From Oscillospiraceae bacterium (GTDB taxonomy: Bacteria > Bacillota > Clostridia > Oscillospirales > Oscillospiraceae): a DNA stretch of 64,000 nucleotides. The stretch spans positions 1 to 64,000 of the forward strand of contig JAETNP010000011.1 of assembly GCA_021768185.1 (NCBI GenBank), read 5' to 3'. The notes under the pieces are model-generated. The model saw only the letters and a program-made list of their open reading frames with translations, ran no database searches and had not been told where the DNA came from. Shown one piece after another: positions 63,115-64,000 of the stretch; the first letter of the stretch is position 1; every line of letters starts with the position of its first letter. The position numbers were made by a program, and so were the translations under genes.

Positions 63115-63176
63115 AATAATAATTTAATGATTAACATTAAATTATTATTGACAATAGAGAATTGGCGTGTTATTAT
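63115..63176 (+). promoter_or_regulatory. Palindromic operator and promoter of the DUF2975-HTH operon
   Basis: AATAATAATTTAAT (63115-63128), 7 bases, ATTAAATTATTATT (63136-63149) is a perfect palindrome of 35 bases. It overlaps the -35 TTGACA (63148-63153); 17 bases later comes -10 TATTAT (63171-63176). Binding by the HTH protein of this operon would block the promoter. Confidence 0.7.
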
Positions 63177-63194
63177 GAATCCGAGGTGATAAAG

Positions 63195-63824
63195 ATGAAA
63201 TCCATTCAAAAACTCACAGAAGAGCGGTTTGCACGGTCTGCCGCCAGGTTCATGAAGCTTGCCTGCTATTTTTTGATCGGCTTCTTTGCCCTGTGTACGA
63301 TTCTCAGCTTTATGGGACGTCAAAGCTTTTTCCTCCATACGAGTACGGAAAATTTTAAAAACGCCATCTATGCGGAAGAAGACCACGACCCGCCATTCCG
63401 GGGGATGACGGTCCATATGGGGGGCGACGACGTCCATGTATGGACGGGGGATACTGACCAGATCGACCCGGCGGTACAGGTCGGGTTATCCCTCATGTAT
63501 GCCGTCCATACGGTACCGATCATGCTTGCCTTCTGGTTCTTGAGCCGCGTATTTTCCAATATCCACAAGGGCCGGATCTTCACGGAGGAAAATTCCTCCT
63601 GCCTGCTTTATTACGGCCTGCTCCAGTTTGCGGTGGCTGTTTTGGTCCCGCTGATCAAGCTGCTGATCTGCTGGACCGTCAACCTCGCTTCGTACAACCG
63701 GCTATCCGTTGCTACGGGACAGACGATGCTCAATACGCTGATCCCCAGCATCGCGTTCATCGTAGCCGCGTACATTATCCATTACGGCGTACATTTGCAG
63801 GATGAGGTGGATCACACGCTATGA
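63195..63824 (+). CDS. DUF2975 membrane protein
   Basis: 209 residues from MKSIQKLTEERFARSAARFM; GAGGTG precedes it. Four membrane segments (about 24-44, 97-120, 133-155, 172-192) and the conserved FSNIHKGRIFTEEN motif of DUF2975. Function unknown; members nearly always pair with a small YozG-like HTH protein, as here. Confidence 0.85.
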   Translation: MKSIQKLTEERFARSAARFMKLACYFLIGFFALCTILSFMGRQSFFLHTSTENFKNAIYAEEDHDPPFRGMTVHMGGDDVHVWTGDTDQIDPAVQVGLSLMYAVHTVPIMLAFWFLSRVFSNIHKGRIFTEENSSCLLYYGLLQFAVAVLVPLIKLLICWTVNLASYNRLSVATGQTMLNTLIPSIAFIVAAYIIHYGVHLQDEVDHTL

Positions 63825-64000
63825 TTGTTATTCGGCTTGACCGGGTGCTGGCGGACCGGAAAATGCGGCTCAACGAACTGGCCGCCCAGGTGGGGATCTC
63901 CAATGTCAATCTCTCGTATTTGAAGACCGGAAAAGTAAGGGCCGTCCGTTTCAGTACATTGAACGCGATCTGCAGGGTACTGAACTGCCAGCCCGGAGAC
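63821..64000 (+). CDS. YozG-like Xre-family HTH regulator, partial
   Basis: First 60 residues, MIVIRLDRVLADRKMRLNEL, then AAQVGISNVNLSYLKTGKVR and FSTLNAICRVLNCQPGD, before the window ends. It overlaps the DUF2975 stop by four bases (ATGA). Members are about 65-85 residues, so little is missing. Probably autoregulates through the palindrome at 63115-63149. Confidence 0.88.
   Translation, partial: MIVIRLDRVLADRKMRLNELAAQVGISNVNLSYLKTGKVRAVRFSTLNAICRVLNCQPGD

Overview
The window looks like chromosomal DNA of a GC-rich, anaerobic, low-oxygen-gut-type Firmicute, most likely in the Oscillospiraceae (Flavonifractor, Lawsonibacter or Dysosmobacter-like). This rests on the infC-rpmI-rplT cluster with an AUU-type start, a single-chain pyruvate:ferredoxin oxidoreductase, S-layer-homology (SLH) proteins, a siroheme sulfite-reductase-like ferredoxin protein, strong AGGAGG ribosome sites, sigma-A promoters, and many lipoproteins. 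The assignment is inferred from gene content, not from a marker search.

Layout. 1-1100: the end of a ParB-like gene of mobile-element type (frameshifted) and a hairpin-rich noncoding stretch. 1175-9123: chemoreceptor, the infC-rpmI-rplT operon with its promoter and attenuator, a DUF362 ferredoxin, a sulfite-reductase-like protein and a CoA-disulfide-reductase-like flavoprotein with rhodanese tail. 9185-14432: homocysteine methyltransferase, lipase-like hydrolase, RecD2 helicase and small membrane proteins. 14567-21248: five tandem paralogous solute-binding lipoproteins with no permease, several separated by a 178-bp repeat that carries terminator hairpin and promoter together. 21288-23348: a PlcR/Rgg-like TPR regulator flanked by a 111-residue secreted Cys protein and a 62-residue exported peptide; all three promoters share an operator-like motif. 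23484-27349: UvrA and an M28 peptidase.

27547-34079 is a LysR-controlled cluster: two SLH-flavodoxin proteins, a flavodoxin lipoprotein, a MATE exporter and a tiny Cys-rich ORF. The same TATCAT-N11-ATGATA box sits 19 bases upstream of two identical-architecture promoters. tRNA-Ala, kbl and tdh (threonine to glycine plus acetyl-CoA) follow. 37754-50198 is a beta-mannoside/beta-glucoside locus: GH1, LacI regulator, ABC importer, GH130 phosphorylase, cellobiose 2-epimerase, mannosylglucose phosphorylase and an acetylesterase, which together can import and phosphorolyse (acetylated) manno-oligosaccharides. 50314-57793: Cu/Zn superoxide dismutase, AraC-EamA-DUF2000 operon, a PlsC-like acyltransferase with a zinc ribbon, and ComM. 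58659-64000: pyruvate:ferredoxin oxidoreductase, an AT-rich nucleotidyltransferase-like gene, and a DUF2975 membrane protein plus HTH regulator behind a 35-bp palindrome.

Three copies of a 0.5-0.6 kb hairpin-rich, non-coding element (6927-7492, 35870-36470, 57811-58430) share terminal hairpins and a 128-base core; none contains a convincing gene. The two strongest candidates for undescribed biology are this element and the peptide-signalling-like module at 21288-23068; the wall-anchored flavodoxin cluster is third. Three genes (parB, MATE, second SLH-flavodoxin) are interrupted by single frameshifts at or near short C/G runs, so sequence error must be considered before calling them pseudogenes.
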